From contig CAZHRJ010000144.1 in the NCBI GenBank assembly GCA_964534765.1, positions 1 through 7,313 on the forward strand: 7,313 nt of DNA. Direction: 5' to 3'. The stretch is from CAZHRJ01 sp964534765 (GTDB taxonomy: Bacteria > Lindowbacteria > 2-12-FULL-62-27). Shown in pieces: positions 1 through 6,611 of this stretch (positions are counted from its first letter, which is position 1; each line of letters starts with the position of its first letter). Below the pieces are notes generated by a model. That model ran no database searches. It was not told where the DNA came from and worked only from the letters and a program-made list of their open reading frames with translations. Made by a program: the position numbers and the translations under genes.

Positions 1-259
1 CGTGGTCCTCGCCCTCGTCACGCCGGAAGGCGCAGAACATGCATCGGTAGACGCAGATGTTTGTGGGATTCAGGTGGAAATTGACGACGTAGCAGGTCCG
101 GTCACCATGCCTGCGCTCCCGGTCGCGATTGGCGAGTTTGCCGTATCGGAGGAGATCAAAATTCGTGAGAATCTCAAGCCCATCCGATGCGTCGAGTCTC
201 TCCCCCCGCTCAATTTTCCGTTCGATTTCCCTTGCCGCGCCGCCTGAGATCACTTCCAT
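1..259 (-). CDS. mqnE: Aminofutalosine synthase-like radical SAM enzyme, N-terminal part (3' end outside window)
   Basis: Only the first ~86 codons are present; the gene runs off the left edge. The reverse strand encodes a GERLDASDGLEIL segment, then DLLRYGKLANRDRERRHGD, then FHLNPTNICVYRCMFCAFRR. The CX3CX2C cysteines (codons starting at minus-strand positions 55, 43 and 34) are the radical-SAM 4Fe-4S cluster ligands. The H-x-NPTN-x-C...C-x-FCAF-R context and the preceding GERL/DG helix are typical of MqnE, which joins S-adenosylmethionine chemistry to chorismate-derived 3-enolpyruvylbenzoate to make aminofutalosine in the alternative menaquinone pathway. The paralogue MqnC is the main alternative; it usually has NYTN rather than NPTN. 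I place the start at the ATG at 259 because a strong promoter's -10 box overlaps the upstream in-frame ATG at 274. The 274 start would add only MPHIL. The enzyme is cytoplasmic; no other menaquinone gene is visible. Confidence 0.82.
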   Translation of the reverse strand, partial: MEVISGGAAREIERKIERGERLDASDGLEILTNFDLLRYGKLANRDRERRHGDRTCYVVNFHLNPTNICVYRCMFCAFRRDEGEDH

Positions 260-272
260 AAGAATGTGCGGC

Positions 273-302
273 ATTGTAGTGCAGACCCCGAGGGAATGTC
301 AA
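273..302 (-). promoter_or_regulatory. Sigma70-type promoter for the mqnE-like gene
   Basis: On the minus strand a perfect TTGACA (302-297) is followed after 18 bases by TACAAT (278-273), five of six matches to TATAAT. Transcription would start near 267-265, leaving a leader of only about 6-8 bases before the ATG at 259 and no room for a Shine-Dalgarno site. The -10 box contains the first two bases of the upstream ATG at 274, so both cannot be used as read here. The rest of the divergent spacer (303-393) shows no clear second promoter or terminator. Confidence 0.6.
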
Positions 303-393
303 CCTGAATCCGGCGGTTCCTCGGCAGTTTCGACCGGTGTTCGGCGGGCTTCGAAATGGGCATGGATCCGGCTGGGTATGGTAGGGTTCAGGG

Positions 394-1119
394 ATGAGGT
401 GGATGAGGACTATGGTGATCGGGATGTGCCTGGCCGGGTTGGGCTGTGGCCATCCGCCGGATCCGGCGGGAGAATTCGTGGCCGGCCTGTCGCAGCGGGA
501 TTTGAAGCTGGGCCGGTTTACGCTCCGGTATCACGCCGGTGGCGAGCGCTATGCCGAGATCGCCGGGGATTCGGCTTCGCTCTGGTCGACGGACCGGATC
601 GACATGGATTCGGTGACGTTTACGCTCTACAGGAACAATCTGTCTTTTCTTTCCGTGTCCGCCCGGTCCGCTCGAGCCGCCATGGTGGACGATCCCGACA
701 CGGGGCAGGTCTCACTGGCCGACGGCCACGGGGAGTTGTACTTTGGCGGTCGATTCTCCGCCGCGGTATGGGATCTGTCGCTTGACAAAGGACTCTGGCG
801 GGCCGCCGGGTCGGAGAGGGATTCAGCCGCGATCGAATTTATTCGGCCTCCGTTGTCGCTTGTCGCGGAAAGTGCCACGGGTTCCTTCCGGTTCGACGTA
901 ATCTCCGCCCGCCGGGCGCGCCTGTTCGCGCAGGGCGCGCAAGCCGTCGCGGACCATATGAAGATATTCCCCGCCAGCCGCCAAGTGGTTCTGGATGGCA
1001 ACGCCGGCTATGAATCGGACACGGTCCAGCGTACAGGCCAGCACCTCAAGCTGGAATTCGACCCGACATTTTCCCGCCTCAACCCGGTCGGAGACAACCC
1101 GGCTGGGGACGGATTTTAA
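394..1119 (+). CDS. Probable LptC/LptA-like envelope lipoprotein
   Basis: The 241-residue product begins MRWMRTMVIGMCLAGLGC, a short signal peptide with two arginines, a hydrophobic core and a cysteine at 18. The lipobox is atypical (Gly at -3), so lipidation is likely but not certain. The rest is beta-rich and has the rhythm of LptC/OstA-type proteins, which form the periplasmic bridge carrying lipopolysaccharide to the outer membrane. Residues ~45-85 alternate short strands (RYAEIAGDSASLWSTDRIDM, then LSVSARSARAAM). Residues ~170-230 read as an OstA-like strand series (SARRARLFAQGAQAVADHMK, then VVLDGNAGYESDTVQRTG, then LKLEFD). The start at 394 is preceded by TAGGG seven bases upstream; ATGs at 403 and 412 are alternatives, but 412 would lose the basic n-region. 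The last four codons (GDGF) and the TAA lie inside the inverted-repeat element at 1104-1183. The family call rests on pattern recall, not an alignment. Confidence 0.55.
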   Translation: MRWMRTMVIGMCLAGLGCGHPPDPAGEFVAGLSQRDLKLGRFTLRYHAGGERYAEIAGDSASLWSTDRIDMDSVTFTLYRNNLSFLSVSARSARAAMVDDPDTGQVSLADGHGELYFGGRFSAAVWDLSLDKGLWRAAGSERDSAAIEFIRPPLSLVAESATGSFRFDVISARRARLFAQGAQAVADHMKIFPASRQVVLDGNAGYESDTVQRTGQHLKLEFDPTFSRLNPVGDNPAGDGF

Positions 1120-1183
1120 GTTATTTAGTGCGCCCTAATTGGCGCGCATGGCCCAAAAGTAAATAACTTAAAATCCGTCCCCA
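1104..1183. repeat. Perfect 24-bp inverted-repeat element (REP/MITE-like) between two genes
   Basis: Bases 1104-1127 are the exact reverse complement of 1160-1183 (24 of 24). The outer ends are GGGGACGGATTTT and its mirror AAAATCCGTCCCC. The 32-base centre (1128-1159) holds a second, smaller hairpin: 1128-1134 pairs with 1141-1147 around CTAATT with one G-T pair, leaving 12 unpaired bases on the right. The result is an asymmetric structured cassette of about 80 bp. The arms are AT-richer than the flanking genes. From memory, elements with GGGGAC...GTCCCC ends recur in genomes with REP-associated tyrosine transposases; no such transposase is in this window, so mobility is inference. In RNA it would form a very stable hairpin at the end of the upstream gene, but no U-tract follows, so it is not a classic intrinsic terminator. 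Confidence 0.85.
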
Positions 1184-1187
1184 ATGA

Positions 1188-1216
1188 TTGACAATCCGGT
1201 GCGTCGGTATCACTAT
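1188..1216 (+). promoter_or_regulatory. Candidate sigma70-type promoter for the exported-protein operon
   Basis: A perfect TTGACA (1188-1193) starts five bases after the inverted-repeat element ends and is followed, after 17 bases, by CACTAT (1211-1216). That -10 box matches only three of six consensus bases but keeps the A at the second and fifth positions and the final T. Transcription would begin near 1223, just upstream of the ATG at 1226, giving an almost leaderless message. The -35 is strong and the -10 weak, so this is moderate evidence. Confidence 0.4.
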
Positions 1217-1225
1217 ATCGTCCCT

Positions 1226-4200
1226 ATGGTTAACAGTAGCTGCCTGGGCTGGGGGGTTGGCCTCGATGGGCCCGCATGGCAGGGATCGACTCGCGTCGCC
1301 GGGTTTGGCGTACGGCTGGTTCTGCTTTTGCTGCTCTGGATTGGCGTTCCGATGGTCGCCGGCGCTACAAGCGCTGAGAGTGATTATCAGACTGCCCTGA
1401 CGTATCTTCAGGACACCCGGAACATCAGCATCGATTCGGCTCTGATCTACTTCCACTCGGCGCTGGCGACAGATCCTAATCATGGAGCCGCGAATGTCTT
1501 TGCCGCCGTGCTGGAACTGGCGCAATCCGTTGACGACGCGCGGGTGGCGAACCTGCGTGCCGCATTTTCCTCCGGCAGGGACTCGGCGACGCTGAGTCAC
1601 TATATCAGCCGGGCGGTTGGGCTCGATGAGCATTTCGATTCCATTTTTCAATACCGCCGGTATTCCTGGGGCAGCGACCCCCGGCCGTCCAAGCTGCAAT
1701 ACATCATCCATGAGATCGTCAGTGAGACCATCCCCCACATGGAGAGCCATCTGATCGCGGCCGAGAACGCGAACGCGGTATTTGATTTTCCGCGGAATCT
1801 GATCGACGAGTCAGGCAAAGGCGCGGACACATTCGAGATCGACAAGACGGAAATTATGGGTCTGCACTCAGTGCTCCTGATCTTTAAGGCGGCGCTGGTG
1901 GTGCTGACCTCCTACAACGTGGATGTGACGGAAACCCCCACGAATGTGCCCGACACGACATCGCCGGAAAATTTCCGCCGTAACCACCCCGCGTTGTTTG
2001 AGACGTATCAGACCTGGGACACGGCATGGAAGGCTTTAAAGAGCGCGGATTCCTATATCTACGCGGCGGGTGCTTTTTTACAGTCGGAATCCGACAGCCA
2101 GGACACCGACCTTTTGCGTCTGACTTCGATCGATACTCATGCGAATCGATATATCGAGGACACCAAGATCAGCCGCTACAATCAGTGGCACAGCGATACC
2201 TTCGACCGCATTTTTTACCGCGGGGATTCCGTGACGGCGGATCCCGACAAGGCGAACCGGGAATTGGGGGGCGTTTCATTCGCTCCGGAAACGCTCTTCG
2301 CAAGTCCCCCTGATCGGCACGATTTTAATGAGCTGTCCGATCTGCGCGGCCGGGGCCCGGAGTGGAATGACATCGCGCTCTTTGACCCGACGCTGGGCGG
2401 CATTCTGCCGGGGATGACGATGAATCGATTATTTCTCCACACGCATTCTCCCGAGACCTATTTTATAATCGGATCGGAGCAGTCGATCGATCTGAATTCG
2501 ATCTACAGCAACCACGTGCCGGATATTGTCGATCTGCAGTTTTCCTCGGCGTCGACGGTCAGCCTTCAGCGCCGCAACAGTTCCAGCAGCGGTCACTTCT
2601 GGCGGATGGAAATCACCCCCGCCGAGACCGGCCATCACCTGCGGATCATTTTCGATGATGCCAAACACTTTCGGGGCAATGAGACATTCAAAATCCGCCG
2701 ATATGGAGATTTTGCCGGCCCCGCGGTGCGGGTCGTTCCATGGATCGTGTCCGGCGGCAGCCTGAGCGACGCCGGGAGCTCCTCGTCCAATTTTTCCACC
2801 TACTTCTCCTCGTTCGTCCTGAAATGGGCCTGGACGCCATACCCCGCCGATACGCTCCAGATGTTCGCCATGCCCAACGCCCGCGATCAATTTGATTCCA
2901 TCGCCACCTCCGTCTCGAGTTCGTCCGACTCCAGCCTGGTCCTTGGAACCGCGTCCCAGCTCGGCTGGTTCGCCGCCGGCGCTCCAGCCACATCCGGAGA
3001 CTCTGTGTTTCTGTTCGGTGTTGAGGATTTTCTCACCGGCGAAACCTCGGCCCGCCTGAATTCGGATTTTTCGGTTTTTGTCGGCAAACTCCGGATTTAT
3101 AACGATACGCATTCGCGATTCGGATTTTTCACCGAGCGGACCCTGACCCCCCTGGCCGGCGTGGTCGTGACATTCAGCATCTTCGACAGACCCTCCGGCG
3201 CGGCCGGCGCGACGCTTGACACGTCATCGGCCGTCACCAATGACAGCGGTCTGGCCTTCACGCGTCTGGTGTTGGGAGACAAGGCGGGCGTCTATGTTGT
3301 CCGGGCGTCACTATCTTCCGACAGCGGCGGCGGCGATGTCATTCTCTTTGCCACGAGCGAGGGCGTGGTGCCATGGGTGAGCGGCGACTGGAATATTTTC
3401 TCACTCGCCCGCCGGCCCTCGACGCTCACAGCATCGGCCGTTTTATCGAACAGCACCTTTTCAAGCGGCCACTGGAAGATGTACGAGCAGGATCCGGCCG
3501 CAGATCGGTATGCGGAGCCGACGACGCTGGAGATGGGGGAGGGCTACTGGCTCAAGACCCTCACGGACGGGTTTATCAATCTGTCGAGCGCATCGGATGT
3601 CACCGACACGCAGTACATCGATCTGACAGAGGGATGGAATCTCATCGGCATTCCGTTCGAGGAAGTCTACCCGATCGACCGGCTGCTCGTTCAAACGTTG
3701 AACGGCGCGCTGGTCAGTCTGGACACCGCCGCCGACAGCGCGCTGCTGGTCAACCGGTTTTACACGTTCGAGGGATCGAACAGCTACGAGGCCTGTCCTG
3801 ACGCCACATTCGGGCGCACCTCCTGTTATTTTTATCCCTACCAGGGCCAGTGGGTCCGGGCGCTGGCGGCGTGCACCATCGTTGTTCCGCCTCCATCGAC
3901 CACGTCTTCCGTCCCCACCCTGCTGGCGCCGAAAATAACGACGGCAACTTATCGCGCGCCATCGCTTTCAGCATTTCGGTCCCCGCCGCTGCTCACGACC
4001 GCGCCGCTCGCGGCCAAACACGCCGACAACTGGACCCTGCAGCTCATCGCCTCCGCCGGTAAATTCACCGACATGATGAACGCGGTCGGCGTGCGCCCAA
4101 CGCCCGGGGAGGCGATTTTCAAAGCTCCCCGCGCGCCGTCCGGAGTGCATCTGGGCATCCGAAACGGGGCGGCCGTCTATTCGAGCGTGTTTTGCACGCC

Positions 4201-4582
4201 GAAAGAAAAAGCGGAATGGCAGTTCGAGGTCAGCACCGCGTCGACCGCCATGGTCACCGTACGCGTCTCAAACATTGGGTCTGTGCCGGACGATATTCCG
4301 CTGACGTTGACCGATCTGGCCACCGGCGCGCAGACCGACGTTCGATCTTCGCCGGCCTACAGTTTCGCCGCCCGCGCCGGTGATGTCCGATATTTCTCGC
4401 TTTCGACAGAGGATCGTGGACTCTTTGGGAAGGCCAAACTGCCTGCGGCCTGCGTCGTGGCGCGGTGGGTTGGCGGCCGGTCGGTCGTGTCCGATTTTCT
4501 TCGCCGCGGCCGCGATGCGGTTCTGGAATACCCGGCGGGCCGCCGGCTGGCGGCCGCGTACTATGGGGCCAGCCGGCCGTGA
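1226..4582 (+). CDS. Giant exported modular protein with Ig-like domain and CFI-box-like C-terminus
   Basis: First gene of the operon, ~1118 residues; I recognise modules, not a function. Residue numbers below count from the upstream ATG at 1184 (1132 residues). A hydrophobic stretch (VRLVLLLLLWIGVPMVAGA, 43-61) with Ala59-Gly-Ala61 is a signal peptide. Residues 66-128 are helical and TPR-like (SALIYFHSALATDPNHGAAN). Residues ~405-500 look beta-rich, from GGILPGMT onward. Residues ~635-724 form an Ig-like fold of the Big-1 type (LAGVVVTFSIF, then VTNDSGLAFTRLVLGDKAGV). Two modules follow with W-N-I/L cores: W736 (GDWNIFSL, ending GEGYWLKT) and W818 (GWNLIGIPF, ending YQGQWVRA). A C-terminal beta domain begins at W950 (NWTLQLIASAGKFTDMMNAVG). 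The final ~45 residues resemble the CFI-box C-terminal domain. No Shine-Dalgarno precedes 1184 or 1226; I chose 1226 because of the promoter at 1188-1216. Likely located at the cell surface or in the periplasm; adhesin or surface scaffold is inference. Confidence 0.75.
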   Translation: MVNSSCLGWGVGLDGPAWQGSTRVAGFGVRLVLLLLLWIGVPMVAGATSAESDYQTALTYLQDTRNISIDSALIYFHSALATDPNHGAANVFAAVLELAQSVDDARVANLRAAFSSGRDSATLSHYISRAVGLDEHFDSIFQYRRYSWGSDPRPSKLQYIIHEIVSETIPHMESHLIAAENANAVFDFPRNLIDESGKGADTFEIDKTEIMGLHSVLLIFKAALVVLTSYNVDVTETPTNVPDTTSPENFRRNHPALFETYQTWDTAWKALKSADSYIYAAGAFLQSESDSQDTDLLRLTSIDTHANRYIEDTKISRYNQWHSDTFDRIFYRGDSVTADPDKANRELGGVSFAPETLFASPPDRHDFNELSDLRGRGPEWNDIALFDPTLGGILPGMTMNRLFLHTHSPETYFIIGSEQSIDLNSIYSNHVPDIVDLQFSSASTVSLQRRNSSSSGHFWRMEITPAETGHHLRIIFDDAKHFRGNETFKIRRYGDFAGPAVRVVPWIVSGGSLSDAGSSSSNFSTYFSSFVLKWAWTPYPADTLQMFAMPNARDQFDSIATSVSSSSDSSLVLGTASQLGWFAAGAPATSGDSVFLFGVEDFLTGETSARLNSDFSVFVGKLRIYNDTHSRFGFFTERTLTPLAGVVVTFSIFDRPSGAAGATLDTSSAVTNDSGLAFTRLVLGDKAGVYVVRASLSSDSGGGDVILFATSEGVVPWVSGDWNIFSLARRPSTLTASAVLSNSTFSSGHWKMYEQDPAADRYAEPTTLEMGEGYWLKTLTDGFINLSSASDVTDTQYIDLTEGWNLIGIPFEEVYPIDRLLVQTLNGALVSLDTAADSALLVNRFYTFEGSNSYEACPDATFGRTSCYFYPYQGQWVRALAACTIVVPPPSTTSSVPTLLAPKITTATYRAPSLSAFRSPPLLTTAPLAAKHADNWTLQLIASAGKFTDMMNAVGVRPTPGEAIFKAPRAPSGVHLGIRNGAAVYSSVFCTPKEKAEWQFEVSTASTAMVTVRVSNIGSVPDDIPLTLTDLATGAQTDVRSSPAYSFAARAGDVRYFSLSTEDRGLFGKAKLPAACVVARWVGGRSVVSDFLRRGRDAVLEYPAGRRLAAAYYGASRP

Positions 4583-6090
4583 CGCGCGTCGATCGATTGC
4601 GTCCGGACCGACTGCCGGGTATGGCCGGCTGGATTGCGCTGGCATCCTTTTTTCTCTTTCTGACGGCGTCCCCGGTCGTTGCCGAGGATGCGGATGCCGA
4701 GGAAGAGGCGCGGCAGGAACGGGTTGAATCGGTGGAGGACCTGCGCCGGACGGAGGAACTGACGGCGGCGGCGCTGCGAATGCGTCGAGACAAGCGCGGC
4801 TGGATTTTCGATTACGGATACACGGGCGGCGTCGGATACACGTCGTCGACCGACAATGACCGGAATCCGAAAGGCCAGGACGACCCGGACCATGTCTGGG
4901 ACCAGGACCTGAATATCTTTTTCCTCACCGCCCGCGCCGACCGGAAGGCCAAGTTTTACGGCCGGATAAAAACGGCTTACACCGACAACGCGAAAGTGGG
5001 CGCCGGGACGAGGGAATCGGATGTCGAGCAGCCGAAGATCGACATGATGTACGCGGAACGGACGTTTGCCGGCAAGTCGCTGAAACACACTCTGGTTCTG
5101 GGCCGGCAATTCCACAAATTTGGACGCGGCATCGCCTACGGCATCACCGCGGACGGGATACTCTGGCGCACGAAGGGCCGGAAACTCACCCTGAACGCAG
5201 CCTTCATGCGGCAGAAACCGGGTGACAACAACATCGACAATTTGTCTCCGGGCAACGGGCGGACCAAACGATGGTTTATGGGAGTCGAATACAAGCATAA
5301 ATTCAAGCCGTGGTTCGCGCTGGATTTGTATTCCCTGCTGAACGTGGACCGCAACACCGACCAGACGTATTCGGTCGGGACGGGGCTGACCCAGCGCAGT
5401 CAGTTCGATTCGCAGTATCACGGCATAGGATTTGACGGGACGGTTTTCACTCGGCTCAATTACTGGACCGAGTACATCCTCCTTCAGGGGAAAACCTACG
5501 ACGCCGCCACAGCCGCCAGCGCGACGGCCAAAAAAGTCACGCTTGACGCCGCCGCTCTCGATGTCGGCCTTCGGTATCTCTTCGGCGGCGACCTGGCGCC
5601 GACGGTCTTCGCCGAGTATGCCTTCGGCAGCGGGGACGCCGATCGCGCCAGCAACGTCACCTCGTCCCGCGGTGGATCGACGTTCGGCGACGATTCCGCA
5701 TTCCGGTCCTTCGGAGGAATCAGCATGGGTCACGCGCTCACGCCGAGTCTGTCGAATATCCGGATCCTGAAAGGCGGATTCAGCGTCAAACCCATGGGCC
5801 GCTGGGGCGCGGCCCGATGGAATGACATGACCTTCAACCTGACCGCCTACACCTACTGGGTGGACGCCCGGGGCGGGCCGACGTCGGACGCGGTGATTTA
5901 TCCGGCGGGAGTGGCCGCTGCGACGGCGTCGGATGACATGGGCGACGAATATGATCTGACGGTTTCGTGGAAATTTTTCAATGACGTCAACTACCAGTTG
6001 AAATACGGATATTTCATGCCCGGCCCGGCCTATGGGTCGTTTCGCGGCCGCGAGCACAGTCTGAAATTAAAGGTGTCGTTCGACCTGTGA
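4579..6090 (+). CDS. Outer-membrane beta-barrel, alginate-export (AlgE)-like
   Basis: A 503-residue protein starting at GTG 4579, whose GTGA overlaps the upstream stop. This start supplies an Arg-rich n-region (VTRVDRLRPDRLPG) before the hydrophobic core MAGWIALASFFLFLTASPVVA; the ATG at 4621 would leave the signal peptide without basic residues. Cleavage after Ala35 is plausible. Residues 36-73 form a highly charged, probably helical segment (EDADAEEEARQERVE...). From residue 75 the chain alternates amphipathic strands and polar loops typical of a barrel. LGRQFHKFGRGIAYGI (from ~174) and the closing GDEYDLTVSWKFFNDVNY, then LKYGYFMPGPAYG, resemble the alginate_exp family of outer-membrane channels. 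The C-terminus LKLKVSFDL is a final barrel strand, though it ends in Leu rather than the usual Phe. The substrate is unknown; family membership does not imply alginate. The acidic helix before the barrel could contact a partner in the periplasm. Confidence 0.72.
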   Translation: MTRVDRLRPDRLPGMAGWIALASFFLFLTASPVVAEDADAEEEARQERVESVEDLRRTEELTAAALRMRRDKRGWIFDYGYTGGVGYTSSTDNDRNPKGQDDPDHVWDQDLNIFFLTARADRKAKFYGRIKTAYTDNAKVGAGTRESDVEQPKIDMMYAERTFAGKSLKHTLVLGRQFHKFGRGIAYGITADGILWRTKGRKLTLNAAFMRQKPGDNNIDNLSPGNGRTKRWFMGVEYKHKFKPWFALDLYSLLNVDRNTDQTYSVGTGLTQRSQFDSQYHGIGFDGTVFTRLNYWTEYILLQGKTYDAATAASATAKKVTLDAAALDVGLRYLFGGDLAPTVFAEYAFGSGDADRASNVTSSRGGSTFGDDSAFRSFGGISMGHALTPSLSNIRILKGGFSVKPMGRWGAARWNDMTFNLTAYTYWVDARGGPTSDAVIYPAGVAAATASDDMGDEYDLTVSWKFFNDVNYQLKYGYFMPGPAYGSFRGREHSLKLKVSFDL

Positions 6091-6611
6091 ACCGCCGTCC
6101 GGGAATGGGGTTGGTTTTGTCCGGGGTTGTGTTGTTCGTTTCCCTGCTACCAAATCCCCCAGCCCTGATTCCGGTCGGCGCCCGATCCGCCGCGGCTCAG
6201 GGCGAAAACGAGTTTTATCGGACTCTGGCCAGAAAGCCGATCGCGACGCGCGAGGACGTTATCCGATGTGTCGCGCGGTTAGGCGGATACCGCGGCCCGG
6301 ACCAGGTCGAGCGCGAGATCGCGTACGTAAAGGAACAGGGAATCAAACTCGGCCGGGCGGTGGAGCGGAACGCGCGGGCGCCGGTGACGAAGGGCGAATC
6401 GTCGCGGGTGATCTTGAGCGCGATGCGTGGCGCGGCCGTTCAGAGGGGACTACTGGGCCGGATTTTCACCGGCAGCCGCCGATACGCCGCGCGGGACGCG
6501 ATGGCGCAGGAGATTCTGCCGACGGACAGTTACATGAACGAGTTCATGACCGGCGGAGAACTGCTTTCGATGCTCAGCCGGGCGGTGGATCAAATGGGGA
6601 AGAAACAGTGA
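6087..6611 (+). CDS. Small exported protein with three weak SLH-like motifs, function unknown
   Basis: A 174-residue product starting at GTG 6087, which overlaps the barrel gene's stop by GTGA; AAGGTG lies 11 bases upstream. The N-terminus VNRRPGMGLVLSGVVLFVSLLP is a basic plus hydrophobic signal sequence, with a possible cleavage near AAAQ (35-38). The mature part shows three similar helical entries: PIATREDVIRCVARLGG (51-67), APVTKGESSRVILSAMRG (98-115) and EFMTGGELLSMLSRAVD (152-168). They are spaced 47 and 54 residues apart, and two are preceded by IAYVKEQGIKLG and RYAARDAMAQEILP. This resembles the T-R-x-E-h-x-x-h-h-x-R-A-L cadence and the AhxxLxxxGIhxG helix of S-layer homology repeats, which bind cell-wall polymers. 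The match is degenerate, so SLH ancestry is a hypothesis. I do not recognise a named family. Its position between a barrel and a FecR protein suggests an accessory envelope role. Confidence 0.65.
   Translation: MNRRPGMGLVLSGVVLFVSLLPNPPALIPVGARSAAAQGENEFYRTLARKPIATREDVIRCVARLGGYRGPDQVEREIAYVKEQGIKLGRAVERNARAPVTKGESSRVILSAMRGAAVQRGLLGRIFTGSRRYAARDAMAQEILPTDSYMNEFMTGGELLSMLSRAVDQMGKKQ
6596..6602 (+). promoter_or_regulatory. Shine-Dalgarno site for the FecR-domain gene
   Basis: GGGGAAG ends five bases before the GTG at 6608, inside the last codons of the upstream gene. It is the strongest ribosome-binding site of the three GTGA junctions and supports the GTG start over any downstream codon. Confidence 0.5.

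Noticed and set aside
2..247. An 81-codon plus-strand frame at the left edge
   Set aside because: It is the shadow of the minus-strand radical-SAM gene, whose CX3CX2C motif is unmistakable.
377..382. TATGGT as a -10 box for the LptC-like gene
   Set aside because: Four of six matches and well placed before ATG 394, but no acceptable -35 lies 16-18 bases upstream.
129..785. A 218-codon plus-strand frame
   Set aside because: It spans the mqnE start, the divergent spacer and the LptC-like gene in another frame; the composition is Arg/Ser/Gly-rich with no domain.
1104..1183. The inverted repeat as a Rho-independent terminator
   Set aside because: The stem is perfect, but neither strand has a run of T after it, and the arms are AT-rich near the loop rather than GC-rich. 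It may still affect transcript stability.
1121..1750. A 209-codon minus-strand frame ending inside the inverted repeat
   Set aside because: It lies fully antisense to the signal-peptide and TPR-like region of the giant protein and shows no domain of its own.
4465..4578. Upstream ATG at 4465 as the start of the barrel gene
   Set aside because: It would overlap the giant protein by 118 bases and place ~50 Arg/Pro/Gly-rich residues before the signal peptide; GTG 4579 fits the operon's junction pattern.
4561..6057. A 498-codon open frame on the minus strand opposite the barrel gene
   Set aside because: It mirrors the plus-strand frame in GC-rich DNA. The plus strand has a signal peptide, barrel strands and GTGA junctions, while the antisense protein is Arg/Val/Gly-rich with no recognisable domain.
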